64,000 nt of DNA from Candidatus Defluviilinea proxima (GTDB lineage: Bacteria; Chloroflexota; Anaerolineae; Anaerolineales; Villigracilaceae): the NCBI GenBank assembly GCA_016721115.1, contig JADKIW010000001.1, forward strand, positions 2,929,501 to 2,993,500, given 5' to 3'. Position 1 is the stretch's first letter. Every line of letters begins with the position of its first letter. Under the pieces are notes generated by a model. It had not been told where the DNA came from, did not search any database, and saw only the letters and a list, made by a program, of their open reading frames with translations. The position numbers and the translations under genes were made by a program. Below are positions 1 to 9,425 of the stretch, in pieces.

Positions 1-10
1 AGAGGAAATC

Positions 11-964
11 GTGGATAAGAACCGACTGGAGCATCTCCTTTCCCTGGATGAAAGCAACACTCTTGATTTCAAGAGGGAGATTGACCTTGACTCCAAAAGA
101 GGTAAGGCAAAGTTTCTTGTTGAAGTATTGGAACTTGCAAATTCTCCCGAGAAACCAGCGTATCTGATTTTAGGGATTGAAGATAAAACAAAAAAACCTG
201 TAGGAATTTCAGAAGAAATTACAGAAGAAAGACTGCAGAAGGTAATTGCGGATAATTGTCGCCCTCCACTTAAGTGCGTGTTTGAAAACGTGGCAGATAT
301 GGGTAAGCGCATTGGCATTCTGATCGTTCAAGGTGACAGGCGACCGTATTTCTTGAAAAAGGACCTGGGTTTTCAAGATGAGAATGGGAAGCAGCAGATC
401 TATTCTGACAAAGTGATCTTCGTGAAACGAGGCTCAACGGGTGACACAGCAACTATCGATGAAATTACGGAAATGATTCTGGACAGGCAAACAAATGGTC
501 TCGAAACGAATGAAGAGCTTTACGAGGAACTAAACAGCCTCTCTTCGAACCTTTTTCATATAAACAATAGTATTGATCGACTGAGCGACAGAGGAAAAAG
601 AGAAAGAGTTATCGAATATCTTTTCGTTGGTATCGTTTCCGGGTTGGTAGTGGGTTTCCTTCAAGCCTTAGGACTTGACTGGAAAATTTATATCAGCGGT
701 ATCTTTGTATCGACATTTTGGGTCAGTGTACTTGCGTCTACACTGAAAATTGTTCGATTTGGCTGGATACGGAGTGTGTTAATCAGCCTGATAATTTCTG
801 TTGCTTTTGTTGCTCTGTCTGTTCTCCTGGACCGTTCGGTAACACAGACGCTTACATCATTAGGGTTCCCAACAACACTTGTTCCAGTTTGGAGTGGCAT
901 CAAAGGGATGGTTGGTGGGATAGCGGCTGCCTTCTTGGGAAGAGGTGAATACGAATATGATTAA
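11..964 (+). CDS. AlbA_2 (Schlafen-type) domain protein with C-terminal membrane segments
   Basis: Residues about 10-150 match the AlbA_2 putative nucleic-acid-binding domain of Schlafen-like proteins: an early DFK motif, then a helix with ELANS, a strand with LILGIED and a glycine-containing turn (VGI), and later FVKRGS. The last ~115 residues contain three or four hydrophobic segments (about residues 200-300) after a charged linker, so the domain is probably held at the membrane with its N-terminus in the cytoplasm. The GTG start at 11 is preceded by AGAGGA at the window edge. The gene lies 53 bases before the large nuclease-STAND gene on the same strand and may be co-transcribed. AlbA_2 proteins often sit in defence islands, but the molecular role here is unknown. 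Whether more of its operon lies upstream cannot be seen. Confidence 0.75.
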   Translation: MDKNRLEHLLSLDESNTLDFKREIDLDSKRGKAKFLVEVLELANSPEKPAYLILGIEDKTKKPVGISEEITEERLQKVIADNCRPPLKCVFENVADMGKRIGILIVQGDRRPYFLKKDLGFQDENGKQQIYSDKVIFVKRGSTGDTATIDEITEMILDRQTNGLETNEELYEELNSLSSNLFHINNSIDRLSDRGKRERVIEYLFVGIVSGLVVGFLQALGLDWKIYISGIFVSTFWVSVLASTLKIVRFGWIRSVLISLIISVAFVALSVLLDRSVTQTLTSLGFPTTLVPVWSGIKGMVGGIAAAFLGRGEYEYD

Positions 965-1017
965 TAATAGCGATTTTTTTGATAGGGCTAAATCGAAAGC
1001 CAAGGTGGGATGAAAGA

Positions 1018-4000
1018 ATGCCAAGAAGCCAAAATAAACTCGTAGGCTATTCAAGAGCTGGAGATGCGTTTCATTACCGTTGGGCAGCTCGTCGCTGTCT
1101 TAGACTGATATATCCCAAATCTCAACTTCGCCATGTTGTCATTGAGGGGTCTAAAGAGTCTGTATTGGCTGGCGAGTATGTAATTGATGTGGCTGAGTAT
1201 TCAGACTCAGACAAAAACGGCATTCAGGAAATCACATATTATCAACTGAAGCATACGACCGTAAGAAAAGAGCAGCCGTTCAACTTGAGTGACTTGAAAG
1301 ATACTATTTCTGGATTCGCTGATAGATATCTAGCTTTTCTTAATCGAAATGACGCAACTCGTAATTCTTCAATTATTACTTTCACAATTGTTACTAATAG
1401 GGCAATTGCTGACAACTTCAAGCGGGACATAAACACCATCGCAAAGGGTGATAAAGTAAATGCTCGTTTTAAGGCTACCTTCAAAAAGTATACAAAATTA
1501 AATGAGAAGAACCTAGCTGAATTCTGTGCTTTGCTCAAATTCGTGGATGGGGAAGGGGATTATGAGGCACAGAGGTATGAGCTTCATGCCGAGATATCCC
1601 AGCTGCTTGCTGGAGCAGTTGATAGTCCTCAAATTGACAGTGTTGTTGCCTTAGTACAAGATAAAGTCCTGCCTAATTCAGATGGACGAATTGAACGCGA
1701 AGATATACTAAAGCGCTTTGGTGTAACATCGGAGAGGGATTTATATCCTGCGCCACTCGAACTTGAGAGTTTACATACTGTAATTCCAAGACAACAACAT
1801 CCAGAGCTTTTAAATTCCATCGTCAATTCTTCGGCGCCTGTAATAATTCATGCCGCTGGTGGGGTTGGAAAATCAGTTTTTGCTCGGCAAATAACAGAGT
1901 CTTTGCCAAAAGGCTCATTGGGGATTGTGTACGATTGTTTCGGAGGCGGACGGTACAGAAATCGAAGTGAACCGCGCCATCGACATCGAGATGCCCTCGT
2001 CCAGATCTCAAACGAATTGGCATCCCAGGGATTATGTAGCCCACTAATAGCATTGTCCACTTATTTAGATGACGAGATCATGAGAGCCTTTCTGATACGG
2101 CTTGAGATGGCCGTTACGTGTTTAAGAAAAGCAGATAAAAATGCGGTCTTAGTGATTCTGATCGATGCAGCTGATAATGCAGAAATGGCTGCGCAAGAGT
2201 TTAGTCAATCGTGCTTCGTTCATGAATTAATACGTGAGGCGATGCCTAAGGGCTGCCGTCTCGTTGCGCTATGCAGGACGGAACGCATAAATCTCTTGCG
2301 CCTTCCCGCTAATGTTTCCCAGTTAGAGTTGCAACCATTTTCGGCTGACGAAACACTCGTGCACCTCAGGAACCGCTTTCCGCAAGCCACAAGTGCCGAT
2401 GGTTTAGAATTTCATCGCTTAACTAACAACGGCAATCCTCGTGTGCAGGCAAATGCTTTAGGGCTAGGACTTCCTACGGTCGCAGCAACCTTGGATAGCA
2501 TTGGACCGCTGGGCACTACCGTTGAGAAACAAATTGAAGCACAGTTAGACTCTGCGATTGCACTCATCAAAGATAGGCTTCCTCTTGATTACCAAGAGCA
2601 TATTGATGCTATTTGTCTTGGCCTTGCCACGCTTCCGCCCTTTATACCTTTAAGTGTTATTGCCACAGTCGCCGACGTTGATGAAGCTACGGTAGTGAGT
2701 TTTGTTGCAGATTTGGGGCGTCCTCTATGGCTATCAGACACATCAGTACAGTTTAGAGATGAGCCAACAGAGACATGGTTCAGGGAAAAGTTCTCAGCAA
2801 CGTCAGATCAAGTAAACGACTATATTACACGCCTTGAGCCATTAGCTCAAAAATTTCCATATGTTGCGGAGACCTTACCGTCCTTATATTTAAACGCTGG
2901 GAGATATAGAGAGCTGATTGACTTAGCGCTCTCTGATAAGTTTCTTCCAAAAGACAATCCAATTGATGAACGGAATGTTCGGGTCTATCGTCTTCAATTT
3001 GCTTTTAAGGCGGCTTTGAAGGCAGAGGAATATGCCGATGCAACCAAGCTGGCATTACGTGCCGGGGAAGAAGTCGCAGGCGATAAAAGACAACTCGAAA
3101 TCCTTAGGAAAAATGTTGATTTAATCGCTCCATTACAATATGAACAAAAGGTTCAGGATCTAGCATTTCGTCGGTCTTTGCGTAGTGGCTGGGATGGCTC
3201 TGAAAATGTCTACGCTGCGGCATTGCTTTCATCAGTCGAAGACTTTAAGGGAGAAGCTAGGGGATACTTAAGAGCTGCAAATAATTGGCTCCATTTATAT
3301 TTTGAGAAACGAAAAGAAGAGAAGACAAATCATTTCGATGATAAATTGACAGATGATGATATTGTAGAGTTGGCATTTTCTCAATTCAACCTGCATGGCA
3401 CGAAAAAACTTGTGGATTTTATATTAAGTTGGAAACCGCCAGAAGTCATATATCGCATTTCTAAAAAATTATTTAGGCGGCTAATAGATGCAAATAACTT
3501 TGTGGCTATTGAAGAAACATTACATCTAGATCTTTATAAACAACATATTGGCAACCAATACCTAATCATTGCTATTGCTCACGAATTGTTGGATATTCGA
3601 AAATTCCCGGACCGCAAGGCAACGCGGATATGCTTAGATTTGCTCGCTTCAAACCGTACTCGAATTGTAAAACCTGTGTACTCGTACAAGGACACAACCT
3701 CCTCCGCAATTGTATCGTTTATAGAAGCGTGTGCTGCAAATAAGCATTCCAAAGAAAAAATACTGCGGGTACTTAACCACTATATTCCAGTCCGGGCTTC
3801 CCGGTCTGTTGCTAGCGATTTTCAGACAGAGGAGCGGGATACTTACTTGCGAGCACTTGCGCTTAGGTGTGTGCTTGAGAATAAACTTGAGCCAGATTTA
3901 GACATATTACTTCCCAAGGAGTTTATTGAAAAGAAAACGAAAAAGAAAAAAACTTACAGTTATGATCAAGAAATAAGGGAGTTTAAAGAGCGAGTTGGCG

Positions 4001-7000
4001 GACTTTTGCCTTGGTATATAATACGTGCCCGAATTCTTGTAAACGGTATTAATGATCTGTTTCAATTAGTTGTAGATGCTGATGAGAAATCAAAAAAGGC
4101 GCGAGCGCGAAGATATAGAGATTCTGATAGTATGCCTTATGAGATTTCCCACGTATTGGTTGAGGTTTTGACGCTATATCGATTTGGGAATCCAACAGAT
4201 GCAGAAAATTTCTTCACTTTATATTTAAAGGACAATAAGCAAGTTTGGATTCATGATCGTTTGAAATCAGTACGAAGCGCCTTTCGTTCAGATCATCTTT
4301 CGGGGATTAGAAGACAGTTGGAAGTATCCACTAATGCTTTAATTGCCTCGTTAAAAAGCGAGGACCCCGAAACAAGAGCCGAGTGGTATACCGACTTGGC
4401 ACGTGCCGTATTTTCAGTGAGCCGGGAGGATGCGGCCACCTATTTTAATTACGCAATTGAGGCAGTTTCAAAATTTGGTGATGAACTTGTAGAGCGATGG
4501 GAAGCAGTAGCCGCCTTGGCAAAACGAAGCGCGGAGGATGGACAATCATCTTCTGAGATGGCTTATCGTTTTATCCGCTGTGCCGAATTGATTGGTGATA
4601 ATGTTGCAAGAGAAAAGCATTGGAACCGCAGTGGTGCTGTCAGGGCATGTGTCCAATTATCTCCCGTTTCTGCCCTGGCATCCTTAAGTCGTTGGCGCGA
4701 CCGAGACGTCGGCTGGTTTGGTCGGCAAGTTGTATCTTTAGCTGATGAGCTTGTGAACGCAAATATTATTTCTCCCGCAGCAGGGTGGTCTCTTTCTGTA
4801 TTTTTTGAAGAGTATGGGTTGGATGATTTTGCGTCTCTTTGTATTGAAAAAGAATCTTCTGCGGCACGTCGCCAATATGTATTAGATTCCGTAGTTCGAG
4901 ACCTCAGAATTAATGAAACAACTGAACAAAGCTGGCAAACGCTTCATAAGGTCGCTCGACAACACACTATCAATAATGCCGATTTAGATGATGTTCTTAC
5001 TTTTTACATAGCCAACCCTGAAAAAAAAGATAGGGAGCCAAGTTCTCCTATTGCAAATTCCAAAAATAAGGAAGAATCAAAGCCTGTTGAAAGAGTAAAT
5101 TTTCTAGATGATTTGGATTTAGCCACGAGTACTGGAATAAGCGAGGCAATCTATCGAAAAAATATGGCTTCAACCAAGTTTCGTAGCCACGAAGCTTTTT
5201 GGCAAGAAGTTTTCAAGCGCGTTAATGAGCACGATGCTGTCAAATTTTTAAAAGCACTTGTCGTCGCAGAGCATGCCGACCGATTTGATGTACAAACCGC
5301 ACTTTCTTCCCTGCCAAAAGATTGGCGTCAAAAAGTTAGCATCAAACGAAATTGGGGGAATATTCTCGAACTTATAGCACAGCGCTTTGCTCTCGAATTT
5401 ACAAGTCGCTGGAGTTTGGAGTATTTTTTGGAGAAAATCGAAGGCAACGAGGAAGTAATGCCACACCTTCGGCAAGGCATTCTTAAAGGGCTATCTAGTA
5501 ATATCGATCTCGTAAATGCAAGCACTTTTTTTGGCTTTGCTGAGATCGTCTCCCCCTTTATTACATCCCAACAAGCAAACAACCTTCTTGACTTTGCATT
5601 AACCCGGTTTGAATTTCATGTTGATGAAGAATATGCAGATGGTCCTTGGAAAGATTGGCTAAATCCGCCTTCTGATATAACTACAGCGTTTGCTGGTTTC
5701 GTTTGGTCCGCACTTGGTTCACCTCGTGCCGAAATTCGCTGGCGAGCGGCCCATTGTGTAAGAAGACTTGCAAGTCTTGGATGTGAAGCTGAAATCAATG
5801 CTTTGGTCAAATGGATGGAGCGAGATAGGGTAGATGCCTTTGGAAGCCAAAAATATCCTTTCTACAATTTGCATGCTCGGCAATATCTTCTTATTGCTTT
5901 AGCACGCGTATCAATTGATAATCCAGGAATATTAAAACGATATTCTGAAACTTTCTCGCAACTTGCACTGTCAGCCATGCCTCATATCCTCATACAGAAA
6001 TTTTCAGCTCAAGTTGCATTGAATATCGAAAACGCTTTTCCCAAAACCTATCAAAGGAATGTGGTCAAACAACTTCAACAAGTAGGTGTAAGTCAACTGC
6101 CGGTTAGGGAGCTCGACAAATACAAGGAAAAGGTTGAAAGTTACTGGCATATCAGAGCGGATGTCCGTAAAAATTTAAAATTCCATCATGGATATGATTT
6201 TGATAGATACTGGTATGAGCCGCTTGGAAACGTTTTTGGAATATCAGCCAAACAAATTGAGGAACTTGCGACTGAAACCATAATTAATGTGTGGCATGTG
6301 AATGGAGACGGAAGTTATAACAGCGATCCACGTGTTGGACTGTGGAGTTCAACGCGAAATGAACGGGAAACTTGGCGTGATCATGGGAGTTATCCCCGGA
6401 CTGACAACTATAGTTTTTATTTGTCCTATCATGCTATGTTGACTACTGCGTCTAAATTACTTCAAAAAATGCCTGTTGTAAAAAGACGCGATTGGTATGA
6501 AGATGAGGATCAGTGGCTCGAGTGGCTCCATCGACATTTATTAACACGAAATGACGGACGGTGGTTAGCTGACCGTCGTGACCCAGCACCTCTTTTACGA
6601 CCAAATTGGATTCGTCAAACAAAGGCTGAAAATTGGCGATCAGAAATAACAACAGATGATTTCCTTGACACAATTCTGTTTGAACGCCAGGGTGAAACAT
6701 GGCTAAATGTTTCTGGATCTTGGACGGAAGGCTATTCTGAACGTGAGGAAGACCTGTATGTTTCTACTGCACTCGTATCCCCGCCCGCTTCTCAATCGCT
6801 TTTAAATGCATTAACTACTTGTTCTGACCCGAATGACTTTAAGTTGCCAAACTATGAGGAAAATGATATGGAGTTTGACCTAGCTCCCTTTACACTCAAG
6901 GGCTGGATCTGGCGTGGACATGCGGACAAGAGTCTTGATGAGTATGATCCTTTTGCAGGTGAAATAGCTTTTCCGCCCTATAAAGTTGGTGATGCAATTG

Positions 7001-7350
7001 TTAAAAAGCTGGGTATGTCGGTCGATACTGAACAACGGGAATGGTTCCTGCCAAACTCAGACAAGGCATCGCTAATCTGTGAGCTTTGGAGTATCAATAA
7101 ACCTAGGCCAGATGAGGATCCACTTAGGCGAGGGGAGCGACTAAGCGCGTCACTAGACTTTTTGAAAAAGCTTTGTTTGATTCAAAAATGTCAAATCATT
7201 TTTAATATACAAATCAGTCGTCGTTTTCACTATGGTTCTTATGCGAGGAATGAAGGTGACAATGGATACAACCCGCCGCACAACAAAATCTATATCCTCT
7301 CGGCAGATGGCAAGCTCAGAGATACAGAAACGTATTATCAAATTGGGTGA
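1018..7350 (+). CDS. Avs-like nuclease-STAND NTPase, 2110 residues
   Basis: The N-terminal ~200 residues look like a PD-(D/E)xK nuclease of the Cap4/DUF4297 (dsDNA nuclease) type: E43, D57 in IDVAEY and the QLKHT motif (Q76, K78). A P-loop follows (GGVGKS, about residues 280-286), a Walker B strand ending in IDAAD (D383) and a downstream arginine after LVALC, typical of STAND NTPases. The remaining ~1500 residues are helical and TPR/HEAT-like, the usual ligand-sensing part. By analogy with Avs proteins it would bind a phage protein, oligomerise and cut DNA in the cytoplasm; that is inference. The TTG at 979 would add 13 residues. ATG 1018, behind AAGGTGGG, is preferred because the conserved domain begins just after it. 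The 3' end overlaps the next gene. Confidence 0.8.
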   Translation: MPRSQNKLVGYSRAGDAFHYRWAARRCLRLIYPKSQLRHVVIEGSKESVLAGEYVIDVAEYSDSDKNGIQEITYYQLKHTTVRKEQPFNLSDLKDTISGFADRYLAFLNRNDATRNSSIITFTIVTNRAIADNFKRDINTIAKGDKVNARFKATFKKYTKLNEKNLAEFCALLKFVDGEGDYEAQRYELHAEISQLLAGAVDSPQIDSVVALVQDKVLPNSDGRIEREDILKRFGVTSERDLYPAPLELESLHTVIPRQQHPELLNSIVNSSAPVIIHAAGGVGKSVFARQITESLPKGSLGIVYDCFGGGRYRNRSEPRHRHRDALVQISNELASQGLCSPLIALSTYLDDEIMRAFLIRLEMAVTCLRKADKNAVLVILIDAADNAEMAAQEFSQSCFVHELIREAMPKGCRLVALCRTERINLLRLPANVSQLELQPFSADETLVHLRNRFPQATSADGLEFHRLTNNGNPRVQANALGLGLPTVAATLDSIGPLGTTVEKQIEAQLDSAIALIKDRLPLDYQEHIDAICLGLATLPPFIPLSVIATVADVDEATVVSFVADLGRPLWLSDTSVQFRDEPTETWFREKFSATSDQVNDYITRLEPLAQKFPYVAETLPSLYLNAGRYRELIDLALSDKFLPKDNPIDERNVRVYRLQFAFKAALKAEEYADATKLALRAGEEVAGDKRQLEILRKNVDLIAPLQYEQKVQDLAFRRSLRSGWDGSENVYAAALLSSVEDFKGEARGYLRAANNWLHLYFEKRKEEKTNHFDDKLTDDDIVELAFSQFNLHGTKKLVDFILSWKPPEVIYRISKKLFRRLIDANNFVAIEETLHLDLYKQHIGNQYLIIAIAHELLDIRKFPDRKATRICLDLLASNRTRIVKPVYSYKDTTSSAIVSFIEACAANKHSKEKILRVLNHYIPVRASRSVASDFQTEERDTYLRALALRCVLENKLEPDLDILLPKEFIEKKTKKKKTYSYDQEIREFKERVGGLLPWYIIRARILVNGINDLFQLVVDADEKSKKARARRYRDSDSMPYEISHVLVEVLTLYRFGNPTDAENFFTLYLKDNKQVWIHDRLKSVRSAFRSDHLSGIRRQLEVSTNALIASLKSEDPETRAEWYTDLARAVFSVSREDAATYFNYAIEAVSKFGDELVERWEAVAALAKRSAEDGQSSSEMAYRFIRCAELIGDNVAREKHWNRSGAVRACVQLSPVSALASLSRWRDRDVGWFGRQVVSLADELVNANIISPAAGWSLSVFFEEYGLDDFASLCIEKESSAARRQYVLDSVVRDLRINETTEQSWQTLHKVARQHTINNADLDDVLTFYIANPEKKDREPSSPIANSKNKEESKPVERVNFLDDLDLATSTGISEAIYRKNMASTKFRSHEAFWQEVFKRVNEHDAVKFLKALVVAEHADRFDVQTALSSLPKDWRQKVSIKRNWGNILELIAQRFALEFTSRWSLEYFLEKIEGNEEVMPHLRQGILKGLSSNIDLVNASTFFGFAEIVSPFITSQQANNLLDFALTRFEFHVDEEYADGPWKDWLNPPSDITTAFAGFVWSALGSPRAEIRWRAAHCVRRLASLGCEAEINALVKWMERDRVDAFGSQKYPFYNLHARQYLLIALARVSIDNPGILKRYSETFSQLALSAMPHILIQKFSAQVALNIENAFPKTYQRNVVKQLQQVGVSQLPVRELDKYKEKVESYWHIRADVRKNLKFHHGYDFDRYWYEPLGNVFGISAKQIEELATETIINVWHVNGDGSYNSDPRVGLWSSTRNERETWRDHGSYPRTDNYSFYLSYHAMLTTASKLLQKMPVVKRRDWYEDEDQWLEWLHRHLLTRNDGRWLADRRDPAPLLRPNWIRQTKAENWRSEITTDDFLDTILFERQGETWLNVSGSWTEGYSEREEDLYVSTALVSPPASQSLLNALTTCSDPNDFKLPNYEENDMEFDLAPFTLKGWIWRGHADKSLDEYDPFAGEIAFPPYKVGDAIVKKLGMSVDTEQREWFLPNSDKASLICELWSINKPRPDEDPLRRGERLSASLDFLKKLCLIQKCQIIFNIQISRRFHYGSYARNEGDNGYNPPHNKIYILSADGKLRDTETYYQIG

Positions 7351-8044
7351 AAACCTGGTCAAAGCACTTGGGTTAGATTCAAGCGTTGATACTCTTTCGC
7401 GCTGGATGGCCCACTATATTGCCGAACAAATGTCAATTGCGAAAAAGGCAAAAGGAAAAGAAAAAATAAGGGCAGAACAACAGTGTTTTGAAACAATACT
7501 GAAGCTTTGGCAGCATCGGTCACATTTACCGGCTGGTGTACGTCCTTTTGAAAGCTTCGATCCTATTCTGCGCGCGCTTGAAAGATTTGATCCAGATAAT
7601 AAACAACCATATTTTTACCGGAGCCAAGGTTCGTCAAAGAAAAATAAATCGGGCAAGAAGAAGTTGGATGATGTCCAAATGTGGCTAGACATTGCCCAAG
7701 GAATCGACCAGGCAGCACGGATTTGGCTTGAATATGTCTTTCATCAAGCGGCTTTAAATGCAACAGATAGAAAGACAGTTACATGGTTGGAAAATGCGGT
7801 TGTTGATTCGGGAGGGGATGAGGTTTCAATTATTGTTCGTCTTATCGATGCAGGACTAGAAGATATCGAAGATGCTGATGTGCAAGAACAGAAAGCGAGA
7901 CAAGATAAATTGAAATCAAGAATCGAACAACTTGATTCGTTTAATAATTTTAGCCAGACTCTGCGTGCAATGTTTGTAGATGAACTCAGCGCTATTTCGC
8001 AGGTAGATTCATCTGTAGACACTATCGATTCGGAGCCAAACTAA
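7262..8044 (+). CDS. Helical partner protein of the nuclease-STAND gene, unknown function
   Basis: The product (about 260 residues from ATG 7262) is rich in charged residues and predicted mostly helical, with no recognised catalytic motif, signal peptide or membrane segment. ATG 7262 is preferred over ATGs at 7232, 7241 and 7250 because AAGGTG lies immediately upstream. The start lies inside the last 90 bases of the STAND gene, in another frame, so the two are translationally coupled and almost surely work together. No other gene follows for 270 bases. It could be a regulator, an immunity-like brake or a second sensor subunit for the STAND protein; the sequence does not decide. Confidence 0.6.
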   Translation: MDTTRRTTKSISSRQMASSEIQKRIIKLGENLVKALGLDSSVDTLSRWMAHYIAEQMSIAKKAKGKEKIRAEQQCFETILKLWQHRSHLPAGVRPFESFDPILRALERFDPDNKQPYFYRSQGSSKKNKSGKKKLDDVQMWLDIAQGIDQAARIWLEYVFHQAALNATDRKTVTWLENAVVDSGGDEVSIIVRLIDAGLEDIEDADVQEQKARQDKLKSRIEQLDSFNNFSQTLRAMFVDELSAISQVDSSVDTIDSEPN

Positions 8045-8315
8045 TTTATTGTTTATGAGTTACGTAAGTCAATCAACTTGCCAAGCTATTTAAGAGTCTT
8101 ATTGAGTTTAAGAAATTTAACGACTTAATTTTTGAATGATATCCGTTAAGAGCCAAGAACAAAATTTTTCCTTGTCGCTTGAATATCTTCGCACAATGCC
8201 TGTTATGTTCCATCTTCTCAAAATCCTATTTTGATGTACACTCCAGTGAACTACTTTGTCTTTCTGCACCAGTATTGAAGTAGTTCTCATAGATGATTTA
8301 TCACAAGGGATAAAC

Positions 8316-8576
8316 ATGGAAAAATCAAATGAAGTTTATGACGTGCCCCAATGCCCATCCTGCGGCAAAGCCCATAAATACCGCATGATTGTCCTGCGCT
8401 CGACTGTCTTGTTCGGCGCGTCGAATGCTGATATGCAAAAAGAGAAACGCGTGCGCAGAATATTTATCTGCCCCAAAACAGGAGTCAAGTTTGAAGGCGT
8501 AGTGGTTCTGCTGGACGACCCGAAGAACAAGATTGCATCTGTCAAAGTTGAAGGTCTGGTTGAGGAAAAGAAATGA
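8316..8576 (+). CDS. Small zinc-ribbon protein
   Basis: An 86-residue protein from ATG 8316, with AAGGGA five bases upstream. It has a CPSCG knuckle at residues 13-17 and a second, half-preserved knuckle (FICPKTG) about 40 residues later, a likely zinc ribbon with one or two replaced ligands. The rest is short strands rich in Val, Lys and Glu. Its stop overlaps the ATG of the next gene by four bases (ATGA), so it opens a three-gene unit with the membrane protein and the trypsin-STAND gene. The 271 bases before it (8045-8315) hold no gene; they are AT-rich and presumably carry the promoter of this unit. Function unknown. Confidence 0.6.
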   Translation: MEKSNEVYDVPQCPSCGKAHKYRMIVLRSTVLFGASNADMQKEKRVRRIFICPKTGVKFEGVVVLLDDPKNKIASVKVEGLVEEKK

Positions 8577-9034
8577 GCAAAACTGCTGCCAAGAAAGCCA
8601 TTGAAGTACAAGAAGTCAGCCTGCTTTCCGCACATAGCGAGGCACTCATTGAGATTGGCAAGGGCATCGTAAAAGATTCAGTAACTACGGCGCGTGAATT
8701 TTGCAAATCGATGATTTCGACAAGTACTGGCGCAATTCCAATCTACCTGGGTATCTTAACATTCATCCTTCCAAATAAATTCGAGTTAGGGGTCCCGGCT
8801 GGAGTGACGGTTGCTGCTCCAGCTGTTGGTTTTCTTATTGCAGCGATAATCTTCACCTTTGGTTACTTACCTCTAGCCGATAAGTTCTCGCTTGATATTA
8901 TCGAAGAAATCCAGAATGCACTTGAGAAGAACCTTGCGTATCGCAAGCGTTTTATTTGGTACGGTTTGGGTGTCTTTATCGTTAGTACGTTACTGGCTAT
9001 TTATGTGATTGTCATTAACATAGGTGTAAAATAA
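8573..9034 (+). CDS. Three-helix membrane protein of the trypsin-STAND unit
   Basis: A 153-residue protein with a soluble N-terminal ~50 residues, then hydrophobic stretches at about 55-70, 75-103 and 128-150, separated by a charged helix (about 105-127). No enzyme motif is visible. It overlaps the preceding zinc-ribbon gene by four bases and ends 13 bases before the trypsin-domain ORF, so the three genes form one transcription unit. Small membrane proteins beside STAND or protease effectors are often anchors or pore-forming effectors. Here it could be the target the protease cleaves or activates, but that is inference from neighbourhood only. Confidence 0.65.
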   Translation: MSKTAAKKAIEVQEVSLLSAHSEALIEIGKGIVKDSVTTAREFCKSMISTSTGAIPIYLGILTFILPNKFELGVPAGVTVAAPAVGFLIAAIIFTFGYLPLADKFSLDIIEEIQNALEKNLAYRKRFIWYGLGVFIVSTLLAIYVIVINIGVK

Positions 9035-9047
9035 ACTGGGGTTAACT

Positions 9048-9410
9048 TTGGATATCAAATCGAGCATCTTTGCCGTATTGAATCAAACTGGCTCGGTTAA
9101 AGGCACAGGATTTCTTGTCGCCCCAAACCTAGCTATAACATGTGCGCACGTTATCTTTGCTGCTGATGCACAGCCTGGCGATATCATCGAAGTACGATTC
9201 AGTGGTCGAATCGAGAAGAACAAAGCACTGGTAATGACAGAATATTGGCGGGATGTAGATCAAGGCGATATAGCTATTCTTCAACTTGACTTCAGTGTGT
9301 TGGTTGCTGATCCGCTACCGCTTGGGGTTGCTTCCAGCAGTTCCGGACACGACTTTTACTCGTTTGGATTTGCCACCGTCACAGATGTAAATGGGATTGG
9401 CGCAAGATGA
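9048..9410 (+). CDS. Trypsin-like protease domain, N-terminal part cut by an in-frame TGA
   Basis: This 120-residue ORF starts at TTG 9048 (GGGG about six bases upstream) and contains the first half of a chymotrypsin-fold protease: TGFLVAP, then ITCAHV with the catalytic His at residue 34, and GDIAIL with the catalytic Asp at residue 74. It ends at TGA 9408-9410. The same frame continues without another stop for 1802 codons, and the missing Ser motif (GMSGSP) appears 24 codons after the TGA. It is therefore the 5' piece of one trypsin-STAND gene, not a complete protease. On its own it lacks the nucleophile and cannot be an active enzyme. Confidence 0.75.
   Translation: MDIKSSIFAVLNQTGSVKGTGFLVAPNLAITCAHVIFAADAQPGDIIEVRFSGRIEKNKALVMTEYWRDVDQGDIAILQLDFSVLVADPLPLGVASSSSGHDFYSFGFATVTDVNGIGAR
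9408..9410 (+). other. In-frame TGA interrupting the trypsin-STAND gene
   Basis: The codons around it read GGC GCA AGA TGA AAA ATT GTT GAT. Both flanking ORFs are in the same frame and together make one protease fold. Nearby genes use TGA as a normal stop (for example those ending at 7350, 8576 and 9410), so general reassignment of UGA is unlikely. A one-base change from CGA or GGA, a sequencing error, or regulated readthrough are all possible. Confidence 0.85.
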
Positions 9411-9425
9411 AAAATTGTTGATGTT

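Noticed and set aside
9408..9410. UGA read as tryptophan or selenocysteine
   Set aside because: Neighbouring genes end normally at TGA, and no selenocysteine hairpin is apparent after the stop; an ordinary mutation, error or rare readthrough is simpler.
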